Source: Petrimonas sp. IBARAKI (GTDB taxonomy: Bacteria > Bacteroidota > Bacteroidia > Bacteroidales > Dysgonomonadaceae). Taken from it: DNA of 64,000 bases. Below are positions 1 through 8,652 of this stretch, piece by piece. The notes beneath the pieces are model-generated. The model worked only from the letters and a program-made list of their open reading frames with translations, was not told the origin of the DNA and did no database searches. The number at the start of each line of letters is the position of its first letter. Position 1 is the stretch's first letter. The translations under genes were made by a program, and so were the position numbers. The DNA lies in contig AP018040.2 in the NCBI GenBank assembly GCA_002356435.2, positions 2,046,001-2,110,000 on the forward strand. The letters run 5' to 3'.

Positions 1-855
1 AGTCATACAATCTTCAGCAATAACGGTTGCGCCTAAAATATCCTGTTCCGAAGGATACCCGGTTTGCGGGTCGATGGTATGGGCATACTTTTTTCCGTCT
101 TTCACGTAGAAATTCCGGTAATTCCCCGATGTCGCCAGCGACTTATCGCATAGCGATAAGATGGTTTGCAATTCATGCTGCATACCCGTACTGTCATCAA
201 TAGGCTTATCTACTCCGATGCGCCAGCATACACCTTTATCGTTCACGCCTTTGGTCACGATCTCACCGCCAATCTCTATCATGTAATTTTCAATCCCATA
301 GCTATCGAACAAACGGGCAACCAAATCACAGGCATAACCTTTGGATATGGCGGAAGTGTTTAACTGTAGCCGCGGATCGGATTTTACGACATTTCCTTCA
401 CTGTCGATCCGGATCTTATCGTATCCCACAAATTCTTTCAGGCTGTCGATAATTTCGGGCGTGATGCTGTCCATATTCCTGAAACCGAATCCCCAGGCAT
501 CAATAAGCGGCGAGGCCGTAATATCAAATTTTCCGTCCGTCATCCGTGAAACTTCCGTAGCTTTGTTGAATACTTCCATAAAAAGTGAATCGGGCTTCAC
601 GGGTATATTGCTGTTTATTTTGGTGATGACCGTATTTTCCCGGAAAGGATTCAAAGATTGCTCAAACCTGTCCAGTTCAGCCAGAATCTCATCCTCCAAT
701 GATCTCTTGTAAGCGTATTTGATGTGGTAAGAGGTATGGAAAATTTCACCGCTGTTTTGAAAATAGGAGTAGTTTTGTTTTTTAGGATTACACGAAGATA
801 CAATAATTGTAAAAATAAGTACGGATACCGTTAGAAAAGATATTTTTGTCTTCAT
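1..855 (-). CDS. apbE: FAD:protein FMN transferase (ApbE), C-terminus cut by window edge
   Basis: ApbE-family lipoprotein that transfers FMN from FAD to threonine of target flavoproteins outside the cytoplasmic membrane. The frame is open from the ATG at 855 to the window edge (285 codons). It has a short hydrophobic N-terminus ending in a lipobox with Cys22 (IIVSSC), the family N-terminal segment HTSYHIKY, then NTSAISKGYACDLVARLF, the glycine loop GGEIVTKG and the block SGNYRNFY...HTIDPQTGYP. Family members are about 330-350 residues, so roughly 50 residues lie outside. It follows the nitroreductase gene by 26 nt and is probably the last gene of a minus-strand operon. Known ApbE targets are Rnf/Nqr subunits, none of which is in the window. 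Confidence 0.88.
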   Translation of the reverse strand, partial: MKTKISFLTVSVLIFTIIVSSCNPKKQNYSYFQNSGEIFHTSYHIKYAYKRSLEDEILAELDRFEQSLNPFRENTVITKINSNIPVKPDSLFMEVFNKATEVSRMTDGKFDITASPLIDAWGFGFRNMDSITPEIIDSLKEFVGYDKIRIDSEGNVVKSDPRLQLNTSAISKGYACDLVARLFDSYGIENYMIEIGGEIVTKGVNDKGVCWRIGVDKPIDDSTGMQHELQTILSLCDKSLATSGNYRNFYVKDGKKYAHTIDPQTGYPSEQDILGATVIAEDCMT

Positions 856-881
856 CTGTGTTTTAATTAATTGAAATATCA

Positions 882-1397
882 TTAGATCCACTTCGTTATT
901 TCTTCCGGCGATTTCCGTTTCTTGTTTCTGGGATCCGGATCAACGTTTTCCGGATAACCAACGGGTAATAGAACGATGGGTTCCTCATTTTCACTGAGTT
1001 GTAATCCCTCCTTTACGGTTTGCGGATTGAAGTTGCAAACCCAACAAGTTCCAAGTCCAAGTTCAGTGATTTTTAACACCATGTGTTCCACGGCAATCGC
1101 TATATCGATATCGAGGTGGTCCTTGCCGTCACACGGGCGTTTCCACGATTGTTGATGGTCTCCGCAGGCAAGGATGTATAGCGGGGCACTATTGAACCAC
1201 TCTCGCGGATAGCTCTGACGTACTATTTTTTTGGCTTCTTCCGATCGGCATATGTAGAATTTCCACGGTTGAAAATTAACGGCTGAAGGAGCTAAACGGG
1301 CACTTTCGATTATCTCACCAATAACTTCTTTATCAATAGATTGATCCTTGAATTTTCTTACCGATCTGCGTAACTGGATTATCTCGTCAAGTTTCAT
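882..1397 (-). CDS. nitroreductase family FMN-dependent oxidoreductase
   Basis: Small (171 aa) nitroreductase-fold flavoprotein, expected to be a cytoplasmic NAD(P)H:FMN oxidoreductase. The N-terminal RRSVRKF motif contacts the FMN phosphate. It is followed by APSAVNFQPWKFYI, the usual active-site loop, and by GLGTCWVCNF and PVGYPE near the C-terminus. Its length fits the short single-domain subfamily. It lies 10 nt after the glycosyltransferase and 26 nt before apbE, so it is probably cotranscribed with both. The true substrate (nitro compound, quinone or flavin) cannot be read from sequence. Confidence 0.88.
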   Translation of the reverse strand: MKLDEIIQLRRSVRKFKDQSIDKEVIGEIIESARLAPSAVNFQPWKFYICRSEEAKKIVRQSYPREWFNSAPLYILACGDHQQSWKRPCDGKDHLDIDIAIAVEHMVLKITELGLGTCWVCNFNPQTVKEGLQLSENEEPIVLLPVGYPENVDPDPRNKKRKSPEEITKWI

Positions 1398-1407
1398 CTG
1401 TTATCCC

Positions 1408-2358
1408 TTAAAATTCTTCTTCAATCCTGTAATTATTCCGGTCGGGAGAATTGCGCGAAATCAATTCACCCAGAAAACCGGTAAGGAAAAGCAGTGTTCC
1501 CAGAATCATCATCGTTAGTGATATGTAAAAGTAGGGCGATTCGGTTACCAGCCGGTACGGATTTCCTACATGCATATCGTACAGTTTAGTGGCGCCTACC
1601 AGGATGCTGGCAATAAACCCCAGAATAAACATTATACTGCCCAAGAGCCCAAAGAAATGCATCGGTTTCTTGCCGAATTTATTCAAAAACCAGATGGTCA
1701 ACAAATCGAGGTAACCGTTCACAAAACGGTCTGCGCCGAACTTGCTTTTTCCGTATTTGCGCGCCTGATGACGGACCTCTTTCTCGCCGATCTGTTTAAA
1801 TCCTGCATCTTTTGCCAGAATGGGAATATAGCGGTGCATGTCGTTATACACTTCAATGCTTTGGGCCAATGAGCGTTTGTAGGCTTTTAGACCGCAATTG
1901 AAATCGTGAAGGCGGATACCCGATACTTTTCTTGCCGTGGCATTAAAAAGCTTCGACGGCAGGTTTTTGGTCAGTGTGGCATCGTAACGCTTGCGTTTCC
2001 ATCCCGAAACCAGGTCGTAACCCTCTTCCCTTATCATCCGGTAAAGTTCGGGAATTTCATCGGGGCTGTCCTGCAGGTCGGCATCCATGGTAATCACCAC
2101 GTCTCCTTTAACTTTCCGGAAGGCACAGTGCAAAGCGGGTGATTTTCCGTAATTGCGTTGGAACTTAATCGCCTTCACCCGGTCCGACTGTTCACGAAAT
2201 CCGGTAATCACTTCCCACGAATGATCGGTACTCCCATCGTCTACAAAGATAATTTCGTACGAAAATCCGTTTTGTTCCATCACCCGCTTAATCCATGCGT
2301 GCAGTTCTGGAAGGGATTCCTCTTCGTTGTAGAGTGGAATTACAACAGAAATATCCAT
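1408..2358 (-). CDS. family 2 glycosyltransferase, GtrB/DPM1-like membrane enzyme
   Basis: GT-A fold glycosyltransferase of 316 aa, likely moving a sugar from a nucleotide donor to undecaprenyl phosphate. The N-terminus carries VVIPLYNEEESLPEL, then DDGSTDHSW and the metal-binding DADLQDSPDEIPEL region. The last third has two strongly hydrophobic segments (about residues 232-260 and 272-298), as in GtrB/ArnC-type polyprenyl-phosphate glycosyltransferases. It lies 19 nt downstream of the DUF4199 gene, a neighbour often seen with such transferases in Bacteroidales (recalled, not checked). A role in envelope glycan or lipid A modification is inference. Confidence 0.88.
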   Translation of the reverse strand: MDISVVIPLYNEEESLPELHAWIKRVMEQNGFSYEIIFVDDGSTDHSWEVITGFREQSDRVKAIKFQRNYGKSPALHCAFRKVKGDVVITMDADLQDSPDEIPELYRMIREEGYDLVSGWKRKRYDATLTKNLPSKLFNATARKVSGIRLHDFNCGLKAYKRSLAQSIEVYNDMHRYIPILAKDAGFKQIGEKEVRHQARKYGKSKFGADRFVNGYLDLLTIWFLNKFGKKPMHFFGLLGSIMFILGFIASILVGATKLYDMHVGNPYRLVTESPYFYISLTMMILGTLLFLTGFLGELISRNSPDRNNYRIEEEF

Positions 2359-2367
2359 AATTTTTTA

Positions 2368-2402
2368 TTTGACGATTTTAGATTGACGATTTACGATTTG
2401 CA
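2368..2402. repeat. short tandem ACGATTT-type repeat island
   Basis: About 35 bp of imperfect tandem copies of GACGATTT / ACGATTT between the glycosyltransferase start and the DUF4199 end. Part of it is translated as the last residues of the DUF4199 protein (NRKSSI), so the repeat seems to have supplied that gene's C-terminal tail. Similar short-word islands lie at 2947-2977 and 57664-57690. Confidence 0.5.
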
Positions 2403-2911
2403 GGTGTGTACCTGCGGGCAAACGGCACAACAAATAACGACAAAATCGTTCCGATAAAAACATCGGCCAGGATCACGTTACTGAAGATATAGTTCACGGT
2501 TGTCGGTAGCGGCTGGTCTTCAAGGGAATTTACCATGCTCTCACTCAAATTCATCATCCTTACGGTCTCGATCATATTTTCATACAGCTTCCCTACAAAA
2601 GCCTGGTCAACCCAAGTGATATGTATGAAGACAATCACAGCTTCCAGAAGTGATGCAAAAAAAAACAGCATGATACCAAACTGGACTCCGTGCCAATATC
2701 CCATATTGTTGTTTACGATTGCGGTTTTATACTTTACCAGAAAATAAAAAAGAATAAGCGGAGTGCCTATAGCCAAGAATGATCCGAGGATACTTAAAGC
2801 CGGAATCCGGCCCGCACCCATCACAAAAAGATATTTCAACATCCAAAACAGACCCAAAAAAACGCCACCATACATGGCATAGTTCATCAACTGACTCTTA
2901 TCTTCCTGCAT
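2378..2911 (-). CDS. DUF4199 family membrane protein
   Basis: Integral membrane protein of 177 aa with about four hydrophobic segments (near residues 10-30, 38-60, 72-98 and 142-165). The composition and layout match the Bacteroidetes family DUF4199; the function is unknown. It is first in a minus-strand run with the glycosyltransferase, which suggests an envelope role such as lipid-linked sugar handling, but this rests on context only. The extreme C-terminus (NRKSSI) is encoded by a short tandem repeat and is unlikely to be conserved. Confidence 0.75.
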   Translation of the reverse strand: MQEDKSQLMNYAMYGGVFLGLFWMLKYLFVMGAGRIPALSILGSFLAIGTPLILFYFLVKYKTAIVNNNMGYWHGVQFGIMLFFFASLLEAVIVFIHITWVDQAFVGKLYENMIETVRMMNLSESMVNSLEDQPLPTTVNYIFSNVILADVFIGTILSLFVVPFARRYTPANRKSSI

Positions 2912-2946
2912 AAAAAACTATTTAACGTACAAAAGTAACTAAAAAA

Positions 2947-2977
2947 AGTCAGAAGTCGGAAACCGGAAGCCGGAAGA
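2947..2977. repeat. short GGAAGCC-type repeat island
   Basis: Imperfect reiteration of AGTCAGAAGTCGG / AACCGGAAGCCGGAAG words in the divergent intergenic region between DUF4199 and the permease. It is more GC-rich than its AT-rich surroundings. No coding or hairpin role was seen. Confidence 0.45.
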
Positions 2978-3029
2978 TTGTTTTTTTCATAAATCGCGAA
3001 TGATTAACTAAAAATTTCGATAAATACGT

Positions 3030-3037
3030 TAACTTTG
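3030..3037 (+). promoter_or_regulatory. -7 promoter element TAACTTTG for the permease gene
   Basis: TAACTTTG matches the Bacteroidetes -7 consensus TAnnTTTG. No good -33 TTTG was found at the usual distance. It places the transcript start near 3044, after a possible TTG start at 3035, so it supports the ATG at 3071 as the real start. Confidence 0.45.
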
Positions 3038-3070
3038 CGCGAATCAAAAAAAGTAAACATATTTTTTAGC

Positions 3071-4282
3071 ATGGAAAATGTAAAACCGCTCACCCCCCTG
3101 TCCAAAACTGTAGTTGGGGTTCAGTTTCTTTTTGTGGCTTTCGGTGCCACAGTTTTGGTACCTCTTTTAGTCGGCCTGGATCCTTCCACAGCATTATTCA
3201 CTGCCGGAATCGGGACACTGGTCTTTCATCTGGTAACGAAAGGCATTGTCCCTATCTTTTTAGGCAGCAGTTTCGCTTTTATCGCGCCGATTGTTAAAGC
3301 CACCGAGCTTTACGGATTGGCCGGGACCTTATCGGGGTTAGTGGCCGTAGGCGCTGTTTATTTTCTGATGAGTGCACTCGTCAAGTGGCAGGGGATGAAA
3401 GTTATCCAGCGGTTGTTCCCACCCGTAGTTATTGGCCCGGTTATCATGCTTATCGGTTTGTCGCTTTCCGGAACGGGTGTGAATATGGCTGCAGAAAACT
3501 GGCTGTTGGCTATTATTGCGCTTGTAACTGCCATTATCGTGAGCATGTTTGCCAAAGGGTTGCTGAAACTGATTCCTATTTTCAGCGGAATCATTGTGGG
3601 ATACATTGCTGCTGTTTTTATGGGGAAGATCGATTTTACACCCGTCATTGAAGCTCCCTGGTTCAGTCTGCCGCAATTTGTCACCCCAAAATTTTCGTGG
3701 CAAGCCATCCTGTTTATGGCTCCGGTAGCCATCGCTCCGGTTATTGAACATGTTGGCGACGTTTATGCTGTGAGCCAGGTAGCTGGAAAAGATTTCGTAA
3801 AAAAGCCGGGACTTCACCGAACGATGTTGGGCGACGGCATTGCATGCAGCATAGCCGGGCTTATCGGCGGACCTCCGGTTACCACTTATTCGGAAGTTAC
3901 CGGCGCAATGGTGCTGACCAAAGTGACCGATCCGGTAGTGATTCGCATTGCGGCGGTGACGGGCATTGTTTTTTCGTTAATTGGGAAAATAAGCTTCTTC
4001 CTTAAAACCATACCCAACGCGGTGCTAGGTGGAATTATGTTGTTGCTTTTCGGCATGATTGCAGCTACCGGCGTCAACAACATGATCGCCAACAAAACCG
4101 ATATGAGCGTTACACGCAACCTGATTATTGTCTCGCTTATCCTGACTACGGGAATCGGTGGGGCTATTTTTAAGATAGGTGATTTTACCTTTGCCGGCAT
4201 CGGGTTAGCGGCTATGGTCGGTGTAGTCCTGAACTTGATTTTACCCGGCCACAAGGAAGAGAAGGGAAGCGAAGCCAAGTAA
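3071..4282 (+). CDS. NCS2 family uracil/xanthine permease
   Basis: Proton-coupled nucleobase permease of 403 aa, close to UraA-type uracil permeases in length. It has 12 or more hydrophobic segments. The short beta-strand regions typical of the 7+7 inverted-repeat fold appear at LGSSFAFIAPI (first half) and GGPPVTTYSEVTGAMVLTKV (second half). EHVGDVYAVSQ holds the conserved glutamate that binds the uracil ring in UraA. The ATG at 3071 is preferred over an upstream TTG because it follows the predicted promoter and begins the conserved MENVKPLTPL region. It is monocistronic and followed by a strong hairpin. Uracil is the likeliest substrate; xanthine cannot be excluded. Confidence 0.88.
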   Translation: MENVKPLTPLSKTVVGVQFLFVAFGATVLVPLLVGLDPSTALFTAGIGTLVFHLVTKGIVPIFLGSSFAFIAPIVKATELYGLAGTLSGLVAVGAVYFLMSALVKWQGMKVIQRLFPPVVIGPVIMLIGLSLSGTGVNMAAENWLLAIIALVTAIIVSMFAKGLLKLIPIFSGIIVGYIAAVFMGKIDFTPVIEAPWFSLPQFVTPKFSWQAILFMAPVAIAPVIEHVGDVYAVSQVAGKDFVKKPGLHRTMLGDGIACSIAGLIGGPPVTTYSEVTGAMVLTKVTDPVVIRIAAVTGIVFSLIGKISFFLKTIPNAVLGGIMLLLFGMIAATGVNNMIANKTDMSVTRNLIIVSLILTTGIGGAIFKIGDFTFAGIGLAAMVGVVLNLILPGHKEEKGSEAK

Positions 4283-4337
4283 AAGACTCAATAATCATTG
4301 TCCGGACAGTAACAGGAGCCGGTGTGTCTTGCAGATG

Positions 4338-4376
4338 CGGAGCGGAAGTTCATTCTTCCGCTCCGTAGAACTTTTT
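4338..4376 (+). terminator. hairpin downstream of the permease
   Basis: Perfect 11-bp stem CGGAGCGGAAG / CTTCCGCTCCG with a 6-nt loop, then GTAGAACTTTTT. The T-tract is offset by about six bases, so it is a less-than-ideal intrinsic terminator, but it sits where the permease transcript should end. Confidence 0.6.
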
Positions 4377-4411
4377 ATTGAAAAATACGTTCAAAGGGAA
4401 AGAACGTAAAG

Positions 4412-5005
4412 ATGGAAAAAAAGACAACGCAGAAAACCAACAAAAAGGGATCGTGGATTTTTAATATAATTTTTATCGGGTTAATTGCCTTGATTTTGTT
4501 TACACCGGTTGGTAGCAAATTGAAGTATTGGACAAGCAAACTGATGGCTTCTTTTACTCCATCGGTGCAAAAAGTGGAGAAACGCGAAAAATTAACCGAT
4601 TACCACTGGCTGCTGACCGATAACAACAGTCAATCTTTCGATTTAAGTCAGGCGCAGGGGAAAGTGATTTTCCTGAATACCTGGGCAACATGGTGCCCAC
4701 CTTGCATTGCAGAGATGCCTGCCTTACAGGAACTTTACAACAAGTACAAAAATAATCCCGATGTGGTGTTTGTGTTTGCAACCACAGATCCGAAGAATAC
4801 GGTGGATAAATTCATGACCGACAAAGGGTACAATTTGCCGGTGTATTACATTCAATCTGCCCCACCCCCTCAACTGGCTTCCAACACCATTCCCATCACT
4901 TTTTTGATTGGAAAAAACGGCGGTATTGCCATCCGGAAAGTAGGCGCCGCCGATTGGAGCAGCAGGAAGGTTACCGGCACAATTGACCAGTTACTTCAAG
5001 AATAA
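4412..5005 (+). CDS. membrane-anchored TlpA/ResA-like thioredoxin
   Basis: Thiol-disulfide oxidoreductase of 197 aa. It has an N-terminal uncleaved anchor (about residues 14-33) followed by a thioredoxin domain with active site WATWCPPC (Cys95 and Cys98) and the cis-proline segment TIPITFLI. The domain faces the periplasm. Proteins of this type reduce the cysteines of apocytochrome c before heme attachment or act in general thiol repair. The CcsBA heme-attachment protein is encoded within 1-4 kb on the other strand, and a CxxCH cytochrome further on. A role as reductant for that system is plausible but unproven. Confidence 0.85.
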   Translation: MEKKTTQKTNKKGSWIFNIIFIGLIALILFTPVGSKLKYWTSKLMASFTPSVQKVEKREKLTDYHWLLTDNNSQSFDLSQAQGKVIFLNTWATWCPPCIAEMPALQELYNKYKNNPDVVFVFATTDPKNTVDKFMTDKGYNLPVYYIQSAPPPQLASNTIPITFLIGKNGGIAIRKVGAADWSSRKVTGTIDQLLQE

Positions 5006-5036
5006 AACGCACCGCTATCCGGTGAGGGCATACCTG

Positions 5037-6017
5037 TCAAGGTATTCTTCCCAGCATCTTGTCCATTACCCAATTGGTTCGCATGGCAGAACGAAAATCA
5101 CTTACGGGATAGGGTCCGTTGCCATTCAGGTAATTCACAATGCTCTGAATCAGGTAAAACTGAATGTTTTCGGGATTTTCTTCGGTATAGATTTTTTCGC
5201 CGGAGGCACGGTTGAGGACGATAGGTGTGAAATGAAACGTAGAAAACCGGATAGATCCCTTCGATCCAATAATTTCCACCTCATCCGTACGTTCACTCAC
5301 GGGAGCTGCAAATTCCCAGTGTCCGCTGCCTCTCACACCCGTCTTATGCAACCACTCTCCGTCCACCGTATCTTCCACATCGTACAATCCGGCTACGTTT
5401 TTAGCCGTTCCGCCTACTTCGGTTATTTCACCGAAAACAAAATCCAGGTAATCCAGTTGATGCGAAGCCAGATCGTAGAAATACCCGGCTCCCGCAACCT
5501 CTTTCTTCACCCGCCAGGGAAGTGTTTCCCGGCTTAAATCGGATGGATACGGCGGTATAATGAACCGGATTTTCACTTCGCGGACCTCTCCTATCTCTCC
5601 ACTTTCCAGCAACTGCCTTATACGCAGAAAATAGGGCAACGTCCTGCGGTAATACGCCACAAAACAGGGAACTCCCGTCTCTTTTGCAGCTTCCGCCATG
5701 ATCACACACTCTTCGAACGAAGCAGCCATGGGTTTCTCCACATACACCGGTTTTCCGGCTTTCATGGCCGCAACAGCATATTCGGCATGTGATCCGGGTG
5801 GCGTAGCAACGTATACCGCATTCACAGCGGAGTCATTAATCAACGCATCCGCATCGGAATACCACTTGGCTATATGGTGCCGCAACGCGTAATCCTTGGC
5901 TGATTCTGCATCACGGCGCATCACCGCAACTACATCCGACCCATCGACTTTGCGGAAAGCCGGGCCGCTTTTCTTTTCCGTTACATTTCCGCAACCGATA
6001 AAACCCCAGTTAATCAT
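5037..6017 (-). CDS. Gfo/Idh/MocA family oxidoreductase (cytoplasmic)
   Basis: NAD(P)-dependent sugar or polyol dehydrogenase-like protein of 326 aa with no signal peptide. The N-terminal Rossmann segment is WGFIGCGNVTEKKSGPAF. The family YVEKPMAAS motif carries the conserved EKP lysine, and a GFO_IDH_MocA C-terminal domain includes VAGAGYFYDLASHQLDYL. It starts only 3 nt after the ccsBA stop, so it is probably translated from the same transcript, an odd pairing for a cytochrome maturation gene. The substrate is unknown. It could re-reduce or further oxidise the sugar product made by the exported enzymes at 8.6-11 kb. Confidence 0.87.
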   Translation of the reverse strand: MINWGFIGCGNVTEKKSGPAFRKVDGSDVVAVMRRDAESAKDYALRHHIAKWYSDADALINDSAVNAVYVATPPGSHAEYAVAAMKAGKPVYVEKPMAASFEECVIMAEAAKETGVPCFVAYYRRTLPYFLRIRQLLESGEIGEVREVKIRFIIPPYPSDLSRETLPWRVKKEVAGAGYFYDLASHQLDYLDFVFGEITEVGGTAKNVAGLYDVEDTVDGEWLHKTGVRGSGHWEFAAPVSERTDEVEIIGSKGSIRFSTFHFTPIVLNRASGEKIYTEENPENIQFYLIQSIVNYLNGNGPYPVSDFRSAMRTNWVMDKMLGRIP

Positions 6018-6020
6018 ATT

Positions 6021-8462
6021 TTAATAGAAATTAGAGGTTGACCCTTGGCTCTTGAATTTCTTATATCCTCTGTAAGAAACAAGCGCCAGAACAATAACTC
6101 CGAACAATATCGCATACAGGTATACAAAGACCTCCGAAACCCCTTCGTTTTCTCCGTAGGAATGTAAACCGCTCAAGAGGTAATTTACTCCCCAAAATGT
6201 CATCAGCACCGAAGCAAATGCCATTACCGATGCCAGGTTAAAGAACCAATCGTTATTCAATTTCCTGACCAGATGGATATGGGTGACCACGCTATAGACA
6301 ACAACGGTAATCAGTGCCCAGGTCTCTTTAGGATCCCAGCTCCAGTAGCGGCCCCACGATTCGTTAGCCCAAATACCGCCCAAAAAAGTACCGATAGTCA
6401 TCAGGGCCAACCCCACCAACAATGACATGTTGTTGATAATACTCAGTTCCCTGACGTGAAGCATTGCCGTCTCTTTTTTAGCCACACTTAGAATAAGGAG
6501 GTTAGATAACCCCAACAACAGGCTTATCCCAAAAAAACCGTAAGCAGCCACCGTTACAGCAACGTGGAACATAAGCCACGGAGATTTAAGTACGGGTACA
6601 AGCGTTGTAATCTGGGGTTCCATCCAGTTCAGACCGGAAACAAAAAGAATTATTCCTCCGAAGATGGTTGCCGTTGCCAGGGTGAGATCACTTTTCCGTC
6701 CGAAAATCAATCCGGCCAGTATGGTAGCCCAGGCTACATATACCATGGTTTCGTACGAGTTGCTCCAGGGTGCGTATCCCGATATATACCAACGCATAGC
6801 CATGCCGTAGACGTGATACAGAAAAACCAGAAAAATACCCCAGACGAGTACCTTGGAGAGAATATTTGTCCACATTGCTTCTTTGAAAAGCCGTAAAAAA
6901 GCCGTCATAAGCAACAGGAGGCCCAGGGCAAAATAACCGGTGCGGGTTTTACTGAAAATATTTTGTTTGTTGTAACGGATCTCCGTGCGTATTTTCTTGG
7001 GGTTTATGTGACCGGCTTGATCTGCCTTTTGTTGAAAGGCAGCTATTGAATCAAGAATTGTGTTGGGTTGCTGCCAGTCTCCGCTTTCAAGCGACCGGTT
7101 TACTTCCGAAAGATACAGGGGCAAAGAGCGGGAAATAAACAAGGAGTCTTCTTCAGGTATTCCCGACAAATCATCTCCCGGAGCATACCAGGTATCGTTA
7201 GGAGCATCTGCTTTTGGAAAAAGTGTCAGCAGTTTATGGTTCAGCAACAAGAAAAGAATGTTTATCTTTTCATCGAGTTTGATAATATCTTTATCAAACT
7301 CATTTCTTTGCGATTCGGGTTTATGATAGGCTTCATTTACCCGGGCAAGAAGTTTGTAGTTTCCCTTCGGGTCAAAGACCTGGGCATACGCAAAATGCTG
7401 TTCCGGTAACTGAAACATTTTTGCCACCTCTTCGTTGGAGTTGGCAATGAACGGCACCTGCATCCACATCTGTGGCATCGTGAGTATCCCCAGCAAGAAC
7501 TGATCGGAATTTAGTCTTCCAATTTTATTGTTCTTATGTATCTTTCTCAATAGCTCCGCTGAAAACGTATTCATCGGTATAATCCTGCCTGCGAATTGAA
7601 CCGGTAACTGTCCGAACTCCGCAGCATGTTCCACCGGGACAGCATTTCTTTGCACGGCCTGAAAAACAGCCTGGCTGGTAAAGTCCTGTGCGCCGGCGCT
7701 AAAGGTTACAAGCAAAAAAACGGCCGTCAGCTTTGCCGAACGCCTCAATTCGTTTAACTGGCGGCTAAGCTTATTTAACCGGGAGTTTGGAGTAACGAAC
7801 ATCAATACAAACCCGGCTACCAGGAAAAAATATCCGGCGTAAGTAATGTTTCGTCCCGCTACATCCTTGTTGACGGATAAAACAGTGCCTTGCTCGTCCT
7901 CGTCGTAAGAGGCCTGAAAAAAACGATATCCTTTCAAATCGAGTACATTGTTCATGTAAACACGTGCCTCACGCACTTCACCATCGATATGTATCCGTAA
8001 ATCGCTCTCATAGGAGGAAGGGCTCATGGAACCGGGATACCTGATCAACCTGAATTGGGTAAGCTCCAGCGTGAACGGGAGTTCTTCCTTAAACACCCCT
8101 TTCGACGTGTGCATAACCATTACATTGTTTGTTTCCCCTTCACGGATGTGCATTGTTCCTTCTTTTCCAAAGACATGTGTTGTTAAAGCCCCGGCGAGAA
8201 TAACAACAAACGCAAAGTGGATAACCGTAAGTGCCCAACGGCGTCTTTTTATAAAACGGTGATCAATAAACGTTAAAATGAAATTTACAACCAACAGGAA
8301 TTGGAGGAAAAAGAAAACGGGTGAATAATAAATCATCACTTTGGCCGCTTCGGTAGTCATCTCTTTTTCGATAAACGTAGCAAGCGCCATTAAAAAGGCA
8401 TAAACAAGTAAAAGAACTATTGTTGTTTTATAGGATGCGAGAAGTTGTCTTATTTTTTCCAT
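6021..8462 (-). CDS. ccsBA: fused cytochrome c biogenesis protein CcsBA (ResB-CcsA)
   Basis: System II cytochrome c synthase of 813 aa that exports heme and attaches it to CxxCH motifs in the periplasm. The N-terminal half resembles ResB/CcsB, with membrane segments near residues 12-30, 45-65 and 75-98, a beta-rich periplasmic part, and a further segment near 208-225. The C-terminal half is CcsA with many membrane helices and the tryptophan-rich heme-handling WWD signature at 698-719 (WGRYWSWDPKETW). Flanking histidines are present. In Bacteroides such fusions usually lie beside nrfHA. Here no nrfA is present and the nearest multiheme gene is the cytochrome/FGE-like fusion at 10995-12587, a likely client. 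Confidence 0.92.
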   Translation of the reverse strand: MEKIRQLLASYKTTIVLLLVYAFLMALATFIEKEMTTEAAKVMIYYSPVFFFLQFLLVVNFILTFIDHRFIKRRRWALTVIHFAFVVILAGALTTHVFGKEGTMHIREGETNNVMVMHTSKGVFKEELPFTLELTQFRLIRYPGSMSPSSYESDLRIHIDGEVREARVYMNNVLDLKGYRFFQASYDEDEQGTVLSVNKDVAGRNITYAGYFFLVAGFVLMFVTPNSRLNKLSRQLNELRRSAKLTAVFLLVTFSAGAQDFTSQAVFQAVQRNAVPVEHAAEFGQLPVQFAGRIIPMNTFSAELLRKIHKNNKIGRLNSDQFLLGILTMPQMWMQVPFIANSNEEVAKMFQLPEQHFAYAQVFDPKGNYKLLARVNEAYHKPESQRNEFDKDIIKLDEKINILFLLLNHKLLTLFPKADAPNDTWYAPGDDLSGIPEEDSLFISRSLPLYLSEVNRSLESGDWQQPNTILDSIAAFQQKADQAGHINPKKIRTEIRYNKQNIFSKTRTGYFALGLLLLMTAFLRLFKEAMWTNILSKVLVWGIFLVFLYHVYGMAMRWYISGYAPWSNSYETMVYVAWATILAGLIFGRKSDLTLATATIFGGIILFVSGLNWMEPQITTLVPVLKSPWLMFHVAVTVAAYGFFGISLLLGLSNLLILSVAKKETAMLHVRELSIINNMSLLVGLALMTIGTFLGGIWANESWGRYWSWDPKETWALITVVVYSVVTHIHLVRKLNNDWFFNLASVMAFASVLMTFWGVNYLLSGLHSYGENEGVSEVFVYLYAILFGVIVLALVSYRGYKKFKSQGSTSNFY

Positions 8463-8577
8463 AGTTTAATTGATATTGAAACAGTTGTCCCCGTATTTCA
8501 ACTTAATATCGTTTCTATACGGTACAGGCTTTCACAAAAATATAAAAATAACCGGTTGATGCGTTATATTATCTGAT

Positions 8578-8612
8578 AAAAATCCCCGAAACAGCGGTGT
8601 TCCGGGGATTTT
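8578..8612 (-). terminator. intrinsic terminator after the isomerase-like gene
   Basis: Inverted repeat AATCCCC / GGGGATT with further pairing in the loop. On the minus strand it is followed by a TTTTT tract. It separates the isomerase-like gene (stop at 8653) from ccsBA. Confidence 0.7.
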
Positions 8613-8652
8613 GAGATCAAGCCAAAGCTCGTATTAACTTACTTGTTCTTTT

